From: Marisimplicoccus framensis_A
Lineage (GTDB): Bacteria; Bacteroidota; Bacteroidia; Flavobacteriales; Flavobacteriaceae
DNA: 64,000 nucleotides
Assembly: GCA_042088875.1 (NCBI GenBank)
Contig: JBELLF010000001.1
Coordinates: forward strand, 4,377 to 68,376
Direction: 5' to 3'
Part shown: positions 37,678 to 47,620 of the stretch, piece by piece
Position numbering within the stretch: the stretch's first letter is position 1
Layout of the letters: the number at the start of each line of letters is the position of its first letter
Notes under the pieces: generated by a model
Databases searched by the model: none
What the model was told of the DNA's origin: nothing
What the model saw: the letters and a program-made list of their open reading frames with translations, nothing else
Program-made: the position numbers and the translations under genes

Positions 37678-38460
37678 TTATAAAAGTTGTTTTGCAATAT
37701 TAATCTTTTTAGACAAGTCTTCAATGAAAATGGTATCAGGATAATACCTTAAAAAATTATCAAGTGACCTCTCTAATTCTGTAATCCTTTCAACAATTCT
37801 TGACTCAATACTATTAATAGCTATTTCATATTGAGACAACCACTTATAATAGAGAGCTTCCTCTCTAAAAATTGTACCAGGATTGTCAGCTATAAAATTA
37901 TCAAGTGATTTAATTGCTGAAGTATAATCTCTTATAGTATAGTATTGCTTTGAAATTTCAAAGTCTTTTTGTTCTAGTTTATTCTGAAGCTCATCCATTA
38001 ATTCAAGAGCCTCTGAAACATATTCACTATTTGGAAATCTATTAATAAATACCTGGAGTTTATCAATGCCAGTGAATGTGTCATCTTGATCGAGACTATA
38101 AAGAGGTGACAACATAAAATATGATTTAGCCTCCATAAAATATGCTTCTTGTATCCTTTGGCTATTTGGATAAGATTTTATAAAATTTTCAAATTGAACT
38201 GCAGCAGAATAATATAGTTTAGTCTCAAAATAAGAGATAGCAAAAAAGTAGACCAGTCTTTCACCCTGAGGTTTTCCTCTGTAGCTTGGTATAATTTGCT
38301 CAATCAATGCATTTGCCCTTCTAAACTCTCCGTTATTATAATAATTCTCAGCTGCAGTATACTTATCAACATCATTTTCAGTACTATTAAGTAACTTTTG
38401 ATAATCATTACAGGATAGCAACAATATTGAAAAGGATATTAAAAAGAATATTCTATTCAT
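37678..38460 (-). CDS. bamD: Outer membrane protein assembly lipoprotein BamD
   Basis: TPR lipoprotein of the BAM complex that inserts outer-membrane barrels. Signal peptide with lipobox LLLSC (Cys17), then TPR-like helical pairs, including a block starting YYNNGEFRRANALIEQIIP and one around AVQFENFIKSYPNSQRIQEA. 260 residues. Eight bases precede the rpoZ-like gene. Confidence 0.92.
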   Translation of the reverse strand: MNRIFFLISFSILLLSCNDYQKLLNSTENDVDKYTAAENYYNNGEFRRANALIEQIIPSYRGKPQGERLVYFFAISYFETKLYYSAAVQFENFIKSYPNSQRIQEAYFMEAKSYFMLSPLYSLDQDDTFTGIDKLQVFINRFPNSEYVSEALELMDELQNKLEQKDFEISKQYYTIRDYTSAIKSLDNFIADNPGTIFREEALYYKWLSQYEIAINSIESRIVERITELERSLDNFLRYYPDTIFIEDLSKKINIAKQLL

Positions 38461-38477
38461 GTAGATTTAATGTTTGG

Positions 38478-38485
38478 CAAATTTA
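38478..38485 (-). promoter_or_regulatory. -7 box upstream of bamD
   Basis: TAAATTTG on the minus strand, an exact TAnnTTTG match 17 bases before the bamD ATG, in the 33-base gap after ligA. No -33 TTTG found. Confidence 0.35.
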
Positions 38486-38493
38486 ATATAAGT

Positions 38494-40491
38494 TTATGAA
38501 ATAAGATCTATTAAATTAACTTCATTAATAATAGACACACTAAGTTCATTAGCAGTATTCAATTTTGATGGCCCAATATTTTTACCTGCGACGAGATAAT
38601 TAGTTTTCTTGCTAACAGATGAACTAACTTTTCCACCATTTAATTCTATTATATTCTTAATCTCATCTCTACTATGAGATTCAAAGACACCCGAGATAAC
38701 AAATATTTTACCATTTAATTTTGTTGAATGAAAGTCATTATCTTTTTTATAGAATTTCAAACCAAAAGATTTAAGCTTATTTATTATTTGAATATTATTA
38801 ATATCATTAAAAAAATCAACTATACTCTTAGCTGTTTTATCTCCAATTTCATCAATAGATGATAAAGATTCAATATCCATTAAAGCTAATTTATCTATTG
38901 AATCAACATGTTTAATTATTTTTTTTGACGCAGACTCACCAACATATCTAATACCTATACCAAATAATACTTTTTGAAATGAATTTAATTTTGATTCTTC
39001 AATCCCTTTCTTAAGATTCTCTGCTGATTTTTCTCCATAACCTTCAATTTTAGAAATTTCATAATAATTAAGATTATAAATATCTGCTATATCTCTTAAA
39101 TATCCTAAATCATAAAAAAGTCTTATTGTTTCATCTCCCAGTCCATCAATATTCATTGCTTTTCTTGACACAAAATGTTGAATTCTACCAATAGCTTGAG
39201 GTCTACAATCTTTATAATTTGTACAAAAATAATTAGCTTCGGTTTCTAGTTTTTCTAAACTGCTATTACATTCAGGACAAATTTTTGGAAAGATTATTTC
39301 ATCCTCTGAACTACCTCTTCTTTGCATATCAATACCCGTAATTTTAGGAATTATCTCTCCACCTTTTTCAACAAACACAAAATCGTTAACCCTTAATTTT
39401 AATTTAAGCATTTGATCATAACTATGAAGAGAGGCTCTCTTAACAGTTGAACCAGAGATTAAAACGGGCTCCAGATTAGCAACTGGTGTAACAGCACCAG
39501 TCCTTCCCACATTAAATGAAATTGATTTTAATCTAGTAGCAAGGTTTTCAGCCTTATACTTATAAGATATCGCCCATCTTGGGAATTTTGAAGTGAACCC
39601 CAGTTGGTTCTGATAATCTATCTTATTTATTTTAATAACTACTCCATCAATCTCAAATGGTAAAGTGTTTCTATTTATTTCCCAATATTTAATATATTCT
39701 TTTACTCCTTGAATACTATTAACTACTCTTTCATAATTTGGCACATTAAACCCCATTTCTCTTGCAAGATTTAACAATTCAGAATGATCTTCAATAGCTA
39801 TATCATCAGAAACAATAGAGTATAAAAAACATTCCAAAGGTCTTCTTGCAACTTCATTGGAATCGAGCAATTTAATACTTCCAGATGCGGTATTTCGAGG
39901 ATTCATGAATGGTTGTTCACCATTATCTTTTCTTTTTTTATTAAGCTGAGTAAATGAGTCTAAGGGAATAATTATTTCACCTCTAATTTCAAATTTATTT
40001 TTCTTGAAACTTTCTTTTAATTTGATAGGTATTGACGATATTGTCTTTAAATTTTTTGTGATATTGTCACCATTTGATCCATCACCTCTTGTTAATCCTC
40101 TTACAAGTTTACCTTTATTATACAATAAGTTAACAGAAGCACCATCGTATTTAAGCTCACAACAAAATTCAAAATCTGTTACACCAATGTTTTTAACTAC
40201 CCTATCATACCATGCTTCAAGTTCCTCTGAAGAATAAGTATTATCTAATGAATACATTGGATAAATATGAGATTCTGAATCAAACTTTTCAGATAGGCCA
40301 CCACCAACTCTATTTGTTGGAGAATTTTCATCCTTAAATTGTGGATAATTATTTTCAAGTCTTACTAGTTCTCCTAAAAGTTGATCATATTCAATATCAG
40401 ATATAATATTTTTATCGAGATCATAATAGTAATAATTATGTTGGTTAATTAGATCTCTTAATTCCTGTATTTTTTGTTTAATATTGTCCAT
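38494..40491 (-). CDS. ligA: NAD-dependent DNA ligase
   Basis: Replicative ligase. Adenylation lysine Lys114 in CELKYDGAS, motif FPRWAISYKYKA, OB domain, four-cysteine zinc finger (CPEC...CTNYKDC), helix-hairpin-helix repeats (GYGEKSAENL, GIGIRYVGESASK) and a C-terminal BRCT domain (GKIFVISGVFESHSRDEI). 665 residues, complete. It begins immediately after prmC. Confidence 0.96.
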   Translation of the reverse strand: MDNIKQKIQELRDLINQHNYYYYDLDKNIISDIEYDQLLGELVRLENNYPQFKDENSPTNRVGGGLSEKFDSESHIYPMYSLDNTYSSEELEAWYDRVVKNIGVTDFEFCCELKYDGASVNLLYNKGKLVRGLTRGDGSNGDNITKNLKTISSIPIKLKESFKKNKFEIRGEIIIPLDSFTQLNKKRKDNGEQPFMNPRNTASGSIKLLDSNEVARRPLECFLYSIVSDDIAIEDHSELLNLAREMGFNVPNYERVVNSIQGVKEYIKYWEINRNTLPFEIDGVVIKINKIDYQNQLGFTSKFPRWAISYKYKAENLATRLKSISFNVGRTGAVTPVANLEPVLISGSTVKRASLHSYDQMLKLKLRVNDFVFVEKGGEIIPKITGIDMQRRGSSEDEIIFPKICPECNSSLEKLETEANYFCTNYKDCRPQAIGRIQHFVSRKAMNIDGLGDETIRLFYDLGYLRDIADIYNLNYYEISKIEGYGEKSAENLKKGIEESKLNSFQKVLFGIGIRYVGESASKKIIKHVDSIDKLALMDIESLSSIDEIGDKTAKSIVDFFNDINNIQIINKLKSFGLKFYKKDNDFHSTKLNGKIFVISGVFESHSRDEIKNIIELNGGKVSSSVSKKTNYLVAGKNIGPSKLNTANELSVSIINEVNLIDLIS

Positions 40492-41322
40492 TTAGAATGA
40501 TAACTTAGCAAGTCTTTTTTTTCCTCTAAAATCCACTCTAAAGTTAACATCATTTGGCTTAAATTTGGTTAATAAATCATTAAATTCTTTAATAAAATCA
40601 GGATTTATTTCAAGATATATCTGACCTCCTTTATTTAAGTTTTTATTTGCAAAAACAAGTATTTGTTTATAGAAATGAAGTGGCTTATCTTTTGGTGCAA
40701 ACAGTGCAATGTGAGGTTCAAAATTTACATTCTCATCTATTTCATCTTTTTTTGAATAATCAAGATAAGGTGGGTTTGAGATAATAATATCAAAGAATTC
40801 ATTGTTAGTAAAATTAGTGTTCATATCATACTCTATTATTTTTACCTTTGACTCAAGAATATCCTTATTTAAATTACATACACGGAGAGCTTCTTTTGAT
40901 ATATCTGCTAATGTTACATCAAGATTTATTGTTTTAGAAATTGATATTCCAATACATCCTGATCCAGCTCCCAAATCAATTAATTTTTTTCTATCATTTG
41001 TATTATCGTCAATTACCCATTGGACTAATTCTTCTGTTTCAGGTCTAGGTATTAACACATTTTCATCTACATAAAAATCATAACCAAAAAAACTTTTCTT
41101 ATTTATTATGTAATCTAAAGGATAATTTCTATGAATATTTTTAAGACTTGATCTTAAAAGCATCTCATTTTCTGATTTTATAATAAAATTTGGATCTAGG
41201 GCTATTTTTAAAGGATCAACATTACATAGCTCTTCAAGTAATATTTTGAAAATATAATCAGATTCTTCATTTGTTTTTCCTAATTCAGATCTATAAAAAT
41301 CTCTAAATTCAATTATATTCAT
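40492..41322 (-). CDS. prmC: Release factor glutamine methyltransferase
   Basis: Methylates the GGQ glutamine of peptide release factors. SAM motif LIDLGAGSGCIGIS and the diagnostic NPPYLDYS; N-terminal helical domain and LIPRPETEELVQWV are typical. 276 residues. Overlaps the upstream acetyltransferase gene by 4 bases (ATGA). Confidence 0.94.
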   Translation of the reverse strand: MNIIEFRDFYRSELGKTNEESDYIFKILLEELCNVDPLKIALDPNFIIKSENEMLLRSSLKNIHRNYPLDYIINKKSFFGYDFYVDENVLIPRPETEELVQWVIDDNTNDRKKLIDLGAGSGCIGISISKTINLDVTLADISKEALRVCNLNKDILESKVKIIEYDMNTNFTNNEFFDIIISNPPYLDYSKKDEIDENVNFEPHIALFAPKDKPLHFYKQILVFANKNLNKGGQIYLEINPDFIKEFNDLLTKFKPNDVNFRVDFRGKKRLAKLSF

Positions 41323-41798
41323 TTTAAATCTTTAAGCATCCATACTGGACAGGCAGTATGACCTGTATTTCCCATTGGTTTATCAATATATTCAAATCCT
41401 TTTTTTTTATATAATTTTTGAGCACTAACCATGTTTGGCATTGTTTCAATATAACATTTAGTATAATTTGATTCTATTGCAAACGTTAAACACTTATCTA
41501 TCATTTTATCTCCGTAGCCTTTTCCTCGAACAGACTTATGAAAATACATTTTTTGAAGCTCACATATATCACTAGTGCTTTGTTTAAGTTCAGATATTCC
41601 AGCTCCACCTAGAATTTTATTTTCATGCTCAATTATATAATATATAGATCTTGGGTTTTGATAAGCTTCAAACATTTTATCAAGCTCTGGATCTTCATAT
41701 GCAGAACCTTTTTTTGGTATTTCCATTTCAATAAGAACTTCCCTAAGAATTCTTGAAAGACTTTTGTTATCACTCTGATTAATAGATCTTATTAACAT
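41319..41798 (-). CDS. GNAT-family N-acetyltransferase
   Basis: 159 residues with the acetyl-CoA binding block MYFHKSVRGKGYGDKMIDKCL and C-terminal AQKLYKKKGFEYIDKP. Substrate unknown. Coupled to prmC by an ATGA overlap and divergent from ribD. Confidence 0.85.
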   Translation of the reverse strand: MLIRSINQSDNKSLSRILREVLIEMEIPKKGSAYEDPELDKMFEAYQNPRSIYYIIEHENKILGGAGISELKQSTSDICELQKMYFHKSVRGKGYGDKMIDKCLTFAIESNYTKCYIETMPNMVSAQKLYKKKGFEYIDKPMGNTGHTACPVWMLKDLK

Positions 41799-41807
41799 AA
41801 TGACCTT

Positions 41808-41836
41808 TTTGACTTAAATTTACAATTCTAATTTTT
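41808..41836 (+). promoter_or_regulatory. Weak candidate promoter for ribD
   Basis: TTTG at 41808-41811, 17 bases, TAATTTTT at 41829-41836 (last base differs from TAnnTTTG), 8 bases before the ATG. In such AT-rich DNA this could be chance. Confidence 0.3.
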
Positions 41837-41843
41837 ATAAATT

Positions 41844-42878
41844 ATGGATACACACATTAAATACATGAAAAGATGTATTGAACTAGCATCAGAAGGAATT
41901 GGAAATACATATCCAAATCCTATGGTCGGATGTGTAATTGTTCATAATAATAAGATAATTGGTGAGGGTTCACATCAAGAGTATGGGTGTAGTCATGCAG
42001 AAGTTAATGCAATTAATAGCGTAGTTGATAAGGACTTACTTAAAGAATCCACTCTGTATGTTAATCTTGAACCATGTAATCATTATGGAAAAACTCCACC
42101 TTGTACAAAGCTAATTCTTGAGAAAGGAATTAAGAATGTAGTAATAGGATCAAAAGATCCTAATAGAAATGTTTTGGGCGGGGGAATCAATACTCTTGTT
42201 TCAAATGATTGTAATGTTGAATATGGAATTATAAAAGATGAGTGCGACTCTCTTAATAAAAGATTTTTCACATTTCAAAATCAAAAAAGACCATACATTA
42301 TATTAAAATGGGCAGAATCTAAAGATGGATATATAAGCCCAAAGAAATCTGATCGAATTCAAGGAGAAGCATTTTGGATTTCAAATGAAGAATCTAAGAA
42401 AATGTCTCACAATTTTAGAAGTCAAGAACATTCAATACTAGTTGGAGTTCAAACTGTAATTGATGATAATCCAGAATTGACCACTAGGTTAGTTGTTGGT
42501 AATAGTCCTATAAGGATAGTTCTTGACCCAAATAATAGAATCCCATTAAATTCAAAAGTATTATCAAATGAGTCAGAGACAATTATTTTTTCATCAACAA
42601 AAAACTTAGAATTAAATACAGATAATGAGGTTCTTAAACAGTTTGATCTTGATTCGATTCTAGAATCATTATTTAAACGTGGCATTCAGTCAATGATTGT
42701 AGAAGGTGGAGCATATACTATTCAAAAGTTTATAGATTCTGATAAGTGGGATTGTATTAGGGTATTTAAGTCTGAGAAAAATCTTTGTGATGGACTACTT
42801 GCCCCAAAATATGAAATTGATAAATTAAAATATAGATTGATTGGAGAAAACAAGTTTTATGAAACTTTCAAAAATTAA
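41844..42878 (+). CDS. ribD: Bifunctional riboflavin deaminase/reductase RibD
   Basis: Two consecutive steps of riboflavin synthesis. N-terminal zinc deaminase: His51-Ala-Glu53, Cys78 and Cys87 (PCNHYGKTPPC). C-terminal reductase from about residue 150 (RPYIILKWAESKDGYI, EHSILVGVQTVIDDNPELTTR, VEGGAYTIQKFI). 344 residues. Ends in an 11-base convergent overlap with the thioesterase gene. Confidence 0.94.
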   Translation: MDTHIKYMKRCIELASEGIGNTYPNPMVGCVIVHNNKIIGEGSHQEYGCSHAEVNAINSVVDKDLLKESTLYVNLEPCNHYGKTPPCTKLILEKGIKNVVIGSKDPNRNVLGGGINTLVSNDCNVEYGIIKDECDSLNKRFFTFQNQKRPYIILKWAESKDGYISPKKSDRIQGEAFWISNEESKKMSHNFRSQEHSILVGVQTVIDDNPELTTRLVVGNSPIRIVLDPNNRIPLNSKVLSNESETIIFSSTKNLELNTDNEVLKQFDLDSILESLFKRGIQSMIVEGGAYTIQKFIDSDKWDCIRVFKSEKNLCDGLLAPKYEIDKLKYRLIGENKFYETFKN

Positions 42879-43266
42879 ATAACTCATTAATTTCTTTAGG
42901 ACACCTCTGTGGTTTCATAGATTTTGAATTTAAAAATGCTAATGTTGTTGCACCTTCAGTTGTAAGCTCATTATTTTGATTAAAAATCTGATATTTAAAC
43001 TCAATAGTTGATGTTGGTTCTTTCTCACAAATTACATTTACATACATTGAGTCACCAAAAAAAAGAGATTTAATAAATTTTATTTCACATCTAACAACAG
43101 GAAGTATTATATCACTTTCTTCAATTTTTTGGTATGACAATTTAAGTTTTTCAAGCCACTCGATTCTTGCTAATTCAAAAAATTTTAAATAATTACTATG
43201 ATGAACAATACCCATTTGATCAGTTTCACAATATCTAACTTTTATTATATCAGTTTTATATTTCAT
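42868..43266 (-). CDS. YbgC-like acyl-CoA thioesterase
   Basis: Hotdog 4HBT enzyme, 132 residues. Active-site block RYCETDQMGIVHHSNYLKFFE with Asp16 is typical of the YbgC/FadM branch. Substrate unassigned. Transcribed away from dnaA. Confidence 0.87.
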   Translation of the reverse strand: MKYKTDIIKVRYCETDQMGIVHHSNYLKFFELARIEWLEKLKLSYQKIEESDIILPVVRCEIKFIKSLFFGDSMYVNVICEKEPTSTIEFKYQIFNQNNELTTEGATTLAFLNSKSMKPQRCPKEINELFNF

Positions 43267-43451
43267 TTTTTTTATTTTATGAAGGAGTTTATTCTTTTTC
43301 TTACAAATTTATGCTACCTGATTTTAAATAAAAAAAAATTAATAATCAATAGGTAAACTTATTTTTTTTTTAGTTTTTTTAAATAATATTTGTCAAGAAT
43401 ATAAAACAATAACTCATAAATATATTCAATTAACCTTTAGCCAAGAAAATA
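43267..43451 (+). other. 185-base AT-rich region upstream of dnaA
   Basis: The longest gene-free stretch in the window. It holds T and A runs (for example about 43351-43382) but no TTATCCACA-like DnaA boxes and no exact TAnnTTTG box. It is presumably the dnaA regulatory region; I cannot support calling it oriC. Confidence 0.5.
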
Positions 43452-44879
43452 ATGAGCCAATCACCCTCGTCTGTATGGAATAACTGTCTAACTTTCATTA
43501 AGGATAATATTCAACCTCAAGCATACAAAACTTGGTTCGAGCCAATAATTCCTGTTAAATTATCTGAAGATGTTTTAAGCATTCAAGTTCCAAGTAAGTT
43601 TTTCTATGAGTGGCTTGAAGAACATTATATCAAGATACTTAGAATTGCACTTACTAAAGAGTTAGGTTCAAAGGCAAGACTTATGTATGTAATTAAAATG
43701 GAAAATACTTATGGTAACAGGATGCCATTTACTGAAAATATCCCAAGCTCCTCAAGTAGTAGTATAAAAACTCAATCAATTGAATCACCCTTTAGCACTT
43801 TTGCAAGTGAATTAAAAAATCCATTTGTCATTCCTGGTATAAGAAATCTTCAAATAGAATCTCAATTAAACCCTAATTATTCATTTGAAAATTTTCTTGA
43901 AGGTGATTCTAATAGATTAGCAAGATCAGCTGGAATTGCTGTTTCTAACAAACCAGGCGGAACATCTTTTAATCCACTATTAATATATGGTGGTGTTGGA
44001 CTTGGCAAGACTCATCTTGCTCATGCTATTGGTGTAGATATCAAACAGAAATATCCAGACAAAACAGTTTTATATATTTCAGCTGAGAAGTTTACACAAC
44101 AATATGTTGATTCAGTCAAAAAAAACACAAGAAATGATTTTATACATTTTTACCAGTTAATTGATATTTTGATTGTAGATGATGTTCAATTTCTATCAGG
44201 AAAATCTGGCACACAAGATGTTTTCTTCCATATATTTAATCACCTTCATCAAAATGGTAAGCAGGTAATTTTGACTTCTGACAAGGCTCCTATTGATATG
44301 CAAGATATCGAGCAAAGACTTTTATCAAGATTTAAATGGGGCTTGTCTGCGGAGCTTCAAAATCCAAACTTCGAAACTAGAGTCTCAATACTTAAGAATA
44401 AGCTCTATAGAGATGGGGTTGAGATTCAGAATGAAGTAATAGAGTTTGTTGCAAAAAATATAAACTCAAATGTAAGAGAACTAGAAGGTGCTATTATTTC
44501 TCTAATAGCTCAATCCTCATTTAATAAAGCAGAGATAACTGTTGATCTTGCTAAAGAGGTAATAAATAAATTTGTTAAAAATAACAGAAGAGAGGTTTCT
44601 ATTGATTACATACAAAAAGTTGTCTCAGATTACTTCCAAATGGATATCCAAACACTTCAATCTAAAACTAGAAAAAGACATATTGTTCAGGCTAGACAGA
44701 TTGCAATGTATTTTGCTAAAAAATTCACTAAAGCATCCCTTGCAAGTATAGGCTCACAAATTGGAAGAAGAGACCACGCAACAGTTCTTCATGCATGTAA
44801 GACAGTTGATAATCTTAGCTTTACAGATAAGCAATTTAGAAAATATGTTGAGGATCTTAATCAGAAACTATCCAACTAG
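43452..44879 (+). CDS. dnaA: Chromosomal replication initiator DnaA
   Basis: Domain I (WNNCLTFIKDNIQPQAYKTW), a short serine-rich linker (about 99-115), AAA+ domain with Walker A GGVGLGKTH (from residue 180) and Walker B IVDDVQFLSG, and the C-terminal DNA-binding signature GRRDHATVLHACKTVDNL. 475 residues. dnaN and gyrB are not adjacent, as is usual in Bacteroidota. Confidence 0.97.
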   Translation: MSQSPSSVWNNCLTFIKDNIQPQAYKTWFEPIIPVKLSEDVLSIQVPSKFFYEWLEEHYIKILRIALTKELGSKARLMYVIKMENTYGNRMPFTENIPSSSSSSIKTQSIESPFSTFASELKNPFVIPGIRNLQIESQLNPNYSFENFLEGDSNRLARSAGIAVSNKPGGTSFNPLLIYGGVGLGKTHLAHAIGVDIKQKYPDKTVLYISAEKFTQQYVDSVKKNTRNDFIHFYQLIDILIVDDVQFLSGKSGTQDVFFHIFNHLHQNGKQVILTSDKAPIDMQDIEQRLLSRFKWGLSAELQNPNFETRVSILKNKLYRDGVEIQNEVIEFVAKNINSNVRELEGAIISLIAQSSFNKAEITVDLAKEVINKFVKNNRREVSIDYIQKVVSDYFQMDIQTLQSKTRKRHIVQARQIAMYFAKKFTKASLASIGSQIGRRDHATVLHACKTVDNLSFTDKQFRKYVEDLNQKLSN

Positions 44880-44882
44880 CTT

Positions 44883-45911
44883 TTACCTGTATATTCCCCT
44901 GCTGTTTATCCAGCGAATATATGCCTTTTTGTTCCTGTTGTGTCCATCTATATCGCTTGCAAAAAGATGATACCCTCTATTTGACGGATCAGCAACCATG
45001 AAGAGATAATTATGATTCTCGTGATTAAGAACAGCATCGATAGCTGATATATCAGGCATTGTTATGGGTCCAGGAGGAATACCTCTAATCTTATACGTAT
45101 TAAATTCAGAATTTATTTCAAGATCACGATAAAGGACCCTTCTTATAATTGTATCATAGTTATTATAGTATTTCTTTAAAGAATAGATAACGGTTGGATC
45201 AGCTTGAAGTCTCATCCTTTTTTTAATTCTATTAATGTATAAACCAGCAACTCTTGGACGCTCATCATTTCTTCTACTTTCAATTTGGACTATTGACGCA
45301 AGTGAAATAACTTCTAATTTTGTAAGACCTAGTTTTGCCGCCTTTTCAGATCTATCTTTATTCCAAAACTTATTATATTCAACTAACATTCTATCTCTAA
45401 AATCTTCAGGAGAAGTATTCCAATAAATATTATAAGAGTTTGGAATAAAAATTGAATGAACATTTTGCTCATTTAGATTATTGTCTTTAAGAAATTTTTT
45501 ATCTCTAAATGCTAATAATAAAGATGTACTATCCGCATATATTTGTTTTGAAACTCTTCCTGCTAAATTCTCAACTCTTTCTTGATTGTTAAATGTAACA
45601 TTTACGGGAGTATTATTAAATTTCAAGGAATTAACAATATCGTTGTTTCCAATGTCTTTGGCTATCTTAAATCTTCCGGTTTTTTTATTCTTAAGGTATT
45701 CAAGTCTTTCCGCAACTTGATAAAAAGTTTTTTCAGATTTGATGTATTTTGATATTGAATCCTTAAAAGCTAGACTATCATCCTCCATTACATACAGAAA
45801 TATAGTTTCATCTTCGAATGATGTGTTAGGTTTATAATATTTATTGTAGTAATCAATAACAAATATTATCGACAAAATTGAAATCGGTATTAAAATTTTT
45901 AAATACTTCAT
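44883..45911 (-). CDS. mltG: Endolytic murein transglycosylase MltG
   Basis: Cuts nascent glycan strands at the inner membrane. N-terminal membrane anchor (ILIPISILSIIFVIDYY), LysM-like region, then the YceG catalytic domain with Glu211 in ASIVQIESRR, RLQADPTVIY and GIPPGPITMPDISAIDAVL. 342 residues. Overlaps the following acetyltransferase frame by 4 bases; 3 bases from the dnaA stop. Confidence 0.94.
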   Translation of the reverse strand: MKYLKILIPISILSIIFVIDYYNKYYKPNTSFEDETIFLYVMEDDSLAFKDSISKYIKSEKTFYQVAERLEYLKNKKTGRFKIAKDIGNNDIVNSLKFNNTPVNVTFNNQERVENLAGRVSKQIYADSTSLLLAFRDKKFLKDNNLNEQNVHSIFIPNSYNIYWNTSPEDFRDRMLVEYNKFWNKDRSEKAAKLGLTKLEVISLASIVQIESRRNDERPRVAGLYINRIKKRMRLQADPTVIYSLKKYYNNYDTIIRRVLYRDLEINSEFNTYKIRGIPPGPITMPDISAIDAVLNHENHNYLFMVADPSNRGYHLFASDIDGHNRNKKAYIRWINSRGIYR

Positions 45912-46411
45912 TTATTTAAAATTTTTTGGAATAAAAGCTCATCATTAAATTTATTATTATAAAAAACCCAATCTTTTTTTAAACCAACTTCATCATAACC
46001 ATTTTTTTTGAATAATGAAATGCTTTCAACATTATTTGATGAAATATTAGCATAAAGTTGATGCATCGGTACATGCTTTGAAACATGTTCTTCAATTAAT
46101 TTTAAAGACATAGAACCTATGCCTTTAGATCTAAACTTTTCAAATATAATAATTCCAACTCCAGCTCTTCTGCTAATTTGGTCATAATCGAAAAGATCTA
46201 TGAAACCATAAGAATCAGATTCGTCAAAAATAACAAGTCTAACCTGTTTGTGCTCGATTATATCAAGATGAGAATTTTCAATAAATTTTTTTAACGTATG
46301 TTTAGAAAAGGGTGAAGAGGTATTTGAGTATACCCACAAGGATTTGTCATTTTCTGTATCATACATCATTTCAAGATCAGAAGGTTCTAGAGCTCTAAGT
46401 CTAATTTTCAT
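45908..46411 (-). CDS. GNAT-family N-acetyltransferase (RimJ/RimL-like)
   Basis: 167 residues from ATG 46411, giving the family-like start MKIRLRALEPSDLEMMYDTE; the frame extends to a TTG at 46429. Acetyl-CoA block FEKFRSKGIGSMSLKLIEEH and NISSNNVESISLFKKNGY resemble RimJ/SpeG-type enzymes. Substrate unknown; upstream partner of mltG. Confidence 0.85.
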   Translation of the reverse strand: MKIRLRALEPSDLEMMYDTENDKSLWVYSNTSSPFSKHTLKKFIENSHLDIIEHKQVRLVIFDESDSYGFIDLFDYDQISRRAGVGIIIFEKFRSKGIGSMSLKLIEEHVSKHVPMHQLYANISSNNVESISLFKKNGYDEVGLKKDWVFYNNKFNDELLFQKILNK

Positions 46412-46483
46412 TTTGTTGTAGTTAAACAATAGTTAAAATATAATTATTAAAATTTTAATATGTTATTTTTATGAAAAAATAAA

Positions 46484-47620
46484 ATGAAATTGTATTCAAA
46501 AATTCTAGTAATATCTTTAATATCCTCTCTATTAGTTTTTACTCTAATTAACAGAATTGATAATAAATTTGATTCTAAATTAACTTCAGAATTAGTTAAC
46601 AACGAATTTTCAGGGCTATCAATTCCTGCAAATTTTAATCAAAATAAACACACCACTTCTTCATTACCAAATTTAACTTTTGCTGCAAGTAAATCAATTG
46701 ATGCAGTTGTTCATGTCAAAAATACAAGTATTGTAAAGGATAGCGATTCATGGGCTTTACAATTTTTTTATGGTGATGATTCAAGAAAAAAAGTTGGAAC
46801 AGGATCTGGTGTAATTATTTCTCCTGATGGATACATTACTACAAATTATCATGTTATCGAAAACTCTACAGAAGTTATTGTTACAACAAATGATAACAGA
46901 GAATATGAGGCAGAAATAATAGGATTTGATGAAGTTACAGATATTGCAGTTTTAAAAATAGATACAGATTCAGATCTAGATTATATTTTCTTTGGTGATT
47001 CAGATTCAACACTTATTGGAGAGTGGGTTTTAGCAGTTGGTAATCCGTATAATCTAAATTCTACTGTTACTGCCGGTATTATAAGTTCAAAATCCAGAGA
47101 CTTGAATGAATTTGACCAAAAGAACCAGTCATTTATCCAAACAGATGCTGCTGTTAACTTTGGAAATAGTGGAGGTGCACTAGTAAATATTCAAGGTGAA
47201 CTAATTGGAATAAACACTCTTATTCAATCAATGACAGGTGGATATGTTGGCTATTCATTTGCAGTTCCAAGCAATACAGTTAGAAAGATATTTGAAGATA
47301 TTTTAGAGTACGGAGATGTTCAAAAGGGTCTACTTGGTGTTAGAGGAGTTGCACTAAGATCTTCTTATTCCAAACAACTTAATTTAGAAGAAACAGAAGG
47401 GTTTTATATTGATGTTATTGAGCCTGGATTTGGAGCTGATATCTCTGGACTTCAAAAAGGTGATATAATTAAATCGATAGATGATGTTAAAATTAATAGG
47501 TTTTCTGATTTATCAGGCTACTTGTCATCAAAAAGACCTGGAGATAAAGTAAAAGTTAAGTATATAAGAGATAAAGAGCTTATTACTGCTTCTGTAACTC
47601 TTAAGAAAAGTTCTAACTAA
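46484..47620 (+). CDS. HtrA/Deg serine protease with one PDZ domain
   Basis: Periplasmic quality-control protease. N-terminal hydrophobic segment (ILVISLISSLLVFTLI) without a clear cleavage motif, so probably an anchor. Trypsin-like triad His123, Asp153, Ser229 (GNSGGALVN), then a single PDZ domain (about 275-375). 378 residues: closer to DegS in layout than to the two-PDZ DegP form. The trmD start overlaps its stop by one base. Confidence 0.92.
   Translation: MKLYSKILVISLISSLLVFTLINRIDNKFDSKLTSELVNNEFSGLSIPANFNQNKHTTSSLPNLTFAASKSIDAVVHVKNTSIVKDSDSWALQFFYGDDSRKKVGTGSGVIISPDGYITTNYHVIENSTEVIVTTNDNREYEAEIIGFDEVTDIAVLKIDTDSDLDYIFFGDSDSTLIGEWVLAVGNPYNLNSTVTAGIISSKSRDLNEFDQKNQSFIQTDAAVNFGNSGGALVNIQGELIGINTLIQSMTGGYVGYSFAVPSNTVRKIFEDILEYGDVQKGLLGVRGVALRSSYSKQLNLEETEGFYIDVIEPGFGADISGLQKGDIIKSIDDVKINRFSDLSGYLSSKRPGDKVKVKYIRDKELITASVTLKKSSN

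Noticed and set aside
43267..43451. Possible oriC upstream of dnaA
   Set aside because: AT-rich, but no cluster of DnaA boxes on either strand, and no dnaN or other origin-flanking genes; AT richness alone means little in this genome.
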